A DNA stretch of 64,000 nt from Omphiscola glabra (lineage: Eukaryota > Mollusca > Gastropoda > Lymnaeidae): the NCBI GenBank assembly GCA_964017045.1, contig OZ024808.1:22929418-22993417 (forward strand), written 5' to 3'. Position 1 is the first letter of the stretch. Every line of letters begins with the position of its first letter. The translations under genes were made by a program, and so were the position numbers. This document shows, one piece after another, positions 60,060 to 64,000 of the stretch. The notes beneath the pieces were generated by a model. It searched no databases. It saw only the letters and a program-made list of their open reading frames with translations, and was not told the DNA's origin.

Positions 60060-62640
60060 AAATTCCGTAAAAGAATATTTACAGCATTTAAAAATATATT
60101 TCCTTTTGCGCTAACACAGAGGAGGGGTGAATCTATAAAAGGGTGATTTTAAATATCTTTGGGGGGGGGGGGGTGGGCTGAACCGGTATAAACACAAATG
60201 CGATACGTGGGCCGCATTAAAGCTATGGTCCTGAAAACATTGGCATGAAACAACTTTTTAAATATAAAATTATGAGTCTTTCTTTCGAGGATGTCCAGTT
60301 AAGATACTCTTGTTTGAGTTGCACTTGCAGCAAGCAGGAAAAAAATACGAGGACTATTCGTATGCAGAAGCATCTATCTTGGGAGTTTTCTACCCAATGG
60401 GTGGGGGGTGGTATGGGGTTCATGTGGCTAGAATATGTACCGCGTTTTTAGTTTGGACATTCTTCCTGTGGGGAATCAGCATGTGACAGACTTTCGTGTG
60501 TGGTTTTGTACATTTTCTGAATTATTTAGACCTAAGTTATGTAAATGTTATCATTCTCCCCGGTCCTGACTTCAATTGCATCGTTTGAAAGTGGGGACTA
60601 TGCACTGATATTAGTGTATTTCTTTAAACCATTATTCTGCAAATATGATTACATTACTAGTTATCCTTACATATAAATTTAAACAGAATTAAGGTTTAAA
60701 AAAAATTAAATAAATACGTTAACACAACTTGTTACTTTTTAACTTCCTTCTATTTTATATTTTAAAATAGAAAATGTCGGTTTGATGAGAACTATCTTTA
60801 ATCGTATGGTGACGTCTTCTATCTGGGATTATATGTGATGTGAAACTAATATACACATACATTCATCTTTAAGGCACATTGTGTTAGATCTGTCAGTTCA
60901 AAAAATTATTTATTTTATAAAAAGATTAATTGTTAGTTATCTAATAAAACATTTCATAATTAAGGTTATATCCGGCCCAAGAATTAGAGTAACGTGCCCC
61001 AATGCAACCACGAGTCAACTTTTCCTCACAACTTGTTACAAAGTGCAAAAAAAATTAATAATTAGTGGTTGCTTAAAGGGCACCAAGTGAAATCACTGAC
61101 TTGGCAGTGTTTAGAGATGTTCTAGCAGATAACTAGCAAAATAATAGGGGAAAATGCTGGTGTCTGAGTAGCCCCTTAAGCAACCACCTGCCCGCCCCGC
61201 AACCAGTGATTAGCCCTAAGTGCAACCAGCAAAAAATCAGACTTGTCGATCACATTTAACACATTTCAAAGTGTTTACATCCTATTTTAACCTTTACATA
61301 ACCTTATCTTAATGTTAGCAACTCATTCACGCCAAATACTAATATATATAAGAATGAGCTATAGGGACATAACGCCAAAGTGCCGAACATATTTTGATAC
61401 GTTCGGACTCATAGTTATTTTCTATTATTTTACGGAAATCGAAAAAATTTACATGCGCAAAAAATATTATATTTCCGCTTTTATTTTAGCAAAAATGTAA
61501 GTATTATTAGTATAAATTACAAATACATATAAAGAAACAACTAAGGAACTATCTTAAACATTTTATATGCGTTTAAAAGTTATGAAAACAAAATTAAATA
61601 GAAAAAATATGATCAAAAAAATACACATTAATCACATTTATCGGGAAAACCTAAACATCAGTTGTTGTTAGTGCGTTCTTTAGCGCGTTGTCAATAAGGC
61701 GAAATAAAATAAAAATTAATTAGTTCTAAATAATCACGCAAATGACGTCATAGTGCGAATTGCCTATTTAGCAAAAGCTAAAAGTTATCTAATTTAATAA
61801 AAGAGCGTGACAAAACTGATGATGTACATTCCTCTTCTTATAAGTAAAATTAATAAATAGCATTGATTGCTTTTTAAATTGCTAAACTTAAATACTAATT
61901 TAGCTTTGTATTTTTAACATTTAATAAGTTTGTACTTTTATTCATTCCAAAAATAAACTTTTATGAAATTTATAAAGTAGTAAAAACTCTACATTTGAAA
62001 AAAAAAATTAATAAGAATATGCCTTTTAATTAAATTGGTGTAGCAAATCTAAATAGCCAAATAGCATTTTAAATGCACTTATCACTGATCTCGATAAGAA
62101 ATAAGCATATTAAATGCAAAAAAATCTTCTGCGTAAGTAAGGGGGCTACAATCCAGTGGATGATTTATTTATTTTTTTTAAAATTCTGTGTAGCCCACTA
62201 TACACTATACATTTATTTTGCCCAGTTCAGCACACGATAAGCCTCAGAATAAATTTAATCAATAATTAACCTTCTTCAATACATTTATATCGATGGTAGG
62301 AAATTGAGTTCATGCATTTTTACTTGGATGACAAGATCTTTCAATCCAATGACAATTCAGTTGTAAAAAAAAAGAAGCTATATTTTCATTTTACATATGA
62401 ACATATGTTAACCAACTAAGAAAATCAATGACTTTAACAAAACATAAAAATATTTTCATAAATATACCCAGGGATATCAAAACCCAATCACTTTACACAA
62501 GTGAAAATTTAATTTTATTAGAGAGATAGAAATGTACGATTTTGATGTGTATACATTATATATACTGAGTGGTTTTTTTTACCATTAAGATAATGTATTG
62601 AATGATTTTGTGATGACATTGTACGATTTTAAGATTTTTA
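60060..62640. other. AT-rich, no gene; one small foldback
   Basis: Apart from a G run at 60,160-60,172 and a foldback at 61,059-61,197 (agtggttgcttaaagggc against gccccttaagcaaccacc), I see nothing supported. Confidence 0.5.
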
Positions 62641-62644
62641 GGGT

Positions 62645-63302
62645 AAATAGGTATGTAGATAGTAGCTGGATTGGTATATAGTTAGGTAGATAGGTAAATA
62701 GGTAGGTAGGTGGGCAGGTAGGTAGGTACGCAGACAGGCATGTAGATGGTAAATAGGTAGATAGGTAGATGATAGATAGATAGGTAGATAGATAGGTAGA
62801 TAGATAGGTAGATAGATAGATAAACAGACAGAAAGACAAACAGACAGGCAGTCAGACAGACAGAGAGACAGAAGGAGAGACAGAAAGAGAGACAGAGAGA
62901 CAAACAGAGCGACAGACAGAGATGTAGACAGAGAGACAGACAGACATAGAGACAGACAGACAGAGAGATAGACAGAGAGACAGAGAGATAGACTGAGAGA
63001 CAGCTTGAGAGACAGCTTGAGAGACAAACATAGAGACAGAGAGACAGACAGACAGAGATACATATAGACAGGCAGAGAAACAGAGAGACAGACAGAGAGA
63101 AAGAGAGACAGACAGAGAGACAGACAGAGCGACAGAGAGACAGACAGAGAGACATAGAGACAGGCAGAGACAGAGAGACATAAAGACAGGCAGAGACAGA
63201 GAGACAGACAGAGAGACAGACAGAGATACAGACAGATAGGGAGACAGACAGAATGACAGAGAGACAGACAGAGAGACAGACAGTGAGACAAACAGACAGA
63301 TC
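62645..63302. repeat. GATA/GACA/GAGA microsatellite
   Basis: ~650 bp of interrupted tetranucleotides, grading from TAGG/GATA at left to CAGA/GAGA at right, nearly all purine plus spaced T or C. The long Leu/Ser/Cys frames on minus are by-products. Confidence 0.97.
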
Positions 63303-63439
63303 ATCTTTGAATAATTGCAAAAAAGGTAACTAAATTCGGTAAACTATATCTATACATATATAAGTATATCCCGTATGTGCTTCTATACCATCAATCCAAA
63401 ATGATGAAAATTGTGTGAATTGTATAAATATGCAAATGT

Positions 63440-64000
63440 TTCTGAACTATTACACACATTTTACAATATTCCGTTTTGGGACCGGGGACCTAAATTCTTT
63501 TTTTTCCCACCTTTTATGAGCTAAATATAATTTTCGTATGCGTTCCTATACCATTCATCCGATTGCGATAAAACTTTGATAAGTTGTTGTGCGCACAAAT
63601 GGTTTCTGAATTAGTTTATCCATTTTGAAATATTCCTTTTCGGGCCGGAGCCCCAAATTATTTTTTTCTTATATGAGTTATACAAATATAATTTCAATCA
63701 GTGCTATTGCATGGGTGGCTAGAAATCAATCAAATACAAACGACATTTCAGTTTGTGTGTGACATAAGTACAACCATTTTAAAATTTTACGTTTGGGGCC
63801 GGGGGCCTTTTTTTAAAAATAATAAATATTTGAGCTATCCATATAATTTAAAACAGAGCTACTGCGTGGGTGGATCAATCGCTACAAGTGTGTGGACTAA
63901 ATTTTGAAAATACACGCTTCCCACGTGGACAGCTATATGTTGCCTGCTCACGCGTTGAAAAAACTTCTAATTTATTTGTGTACGAACTAGACGGAAAAAA
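63440..64000. repeat. Dispersed repeat, copy 3
   Basis: Three to four ~170-bp units like 32,015-32,945, ending with tgtgtggactaaattttgaa and cacgtggacagcta, as copy 1 does. It runs into the window edge. Confidence 0.85.

Noticed and set aside
62638..63320. Frames of over 200 codons, rich in Leu, Ser and Cys
   Set aside because: Translation of a GACA/GAGA microsatellite; three overlapping frames are open.

Overview
This window is eukaryotic, non-coding-rich, visibly AT-rich DNA from an invertebrate animal. It has no operons, no ribosome-binding sites and no long host open frames. The few host-like coding pieces are short exons with GT-AG borders. The transposon families (hAT with a GTF2IRD2/EPM2AIP1-like transposase, Penelope-like element, two or three LINE families, an LTR element with no pol) and a single Ig-like exon fit a lophotrochozoan, most likely a mollusc. 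That assignment is inference; the species cannot be read from the sequence.

The largest structure is a long inverted duplication. The left arm (1 to ~8,110) reappears reversed at ~51,840-56,990. Shared items, in mirror order, are a 57-bp satellite, a 33-bp repeat, a short unit block, a 97-bp exon, a 25-bp repeat, a second exon, a 12-bp repeat, a short hAT-type MITE, a terminal exon with AATAAA, and a final block of about 80 bp. The three exons give one open frame in both arms, so this looks like two diverged copies of the 3' end of an unrecognised gene. The arms differ by expansion of tandem arrays and by a ~2.8-kb insertion present only on the left.

Between the arms: 8.6-11.8 kb is a dead hAT element on the minus strand, with a 59-bp array grown out of its own coding sequence. 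12,320-16,383 is an LTR retrotransposon with 5-bp target duplications (CCGAC), PBS and polypurine tract but no recognisable protease, RT or integrase. 18.7-20.45 kb holds an array of CRE-like palindromes, a dispersed repeat and a decayed LINE. 20.47-22.6 kb is a Penelope-like element (minus strand) interrupted by a 36-bp minisatellite, with a decayed hammerhead-ribozyme-like motif at its 3' end. 24-28.3 kb is mostly tandem arrays plus one candidate terminal exon of a surface protein. 28.9-30.8 kb is a second hAT remnant carrying a nested hAT MITE with a perfect 8-bp target duplication.

31-35 kb holds a foldback element, two GATC-rich degenerate arrays and a dispersed ~170-bp repeat. 36.3-41.9 kb is bounded by a second, ~500-bp inverted repeat pair and contains a 1-kb minisatellite with higher-order structure that is split by an LTR-like insertion. 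42.9 kb has an Ig-like exon (minus strand). 44.8-45.6 kb is a 93-bp array that stays open on the minus strand. 47.9-49.9 kb is a nearly intact LINE ORF2 with two visible lesions, and 50.2-51.8 kb is a second LINE family, with a further 3' fragment of it at 59.4 kb. The end of the window is GATA/GACA-type microsatellite and another copy of the dispersed repeat.

I see no CRISPR array, no bacterial defence system and nothing I would call a new multi-gene system. The most novel items are the asymmetric inverted duplication with its unrecognised exons, the minisatellites born inside transposase and RT genes, and the pol-less LTR element.
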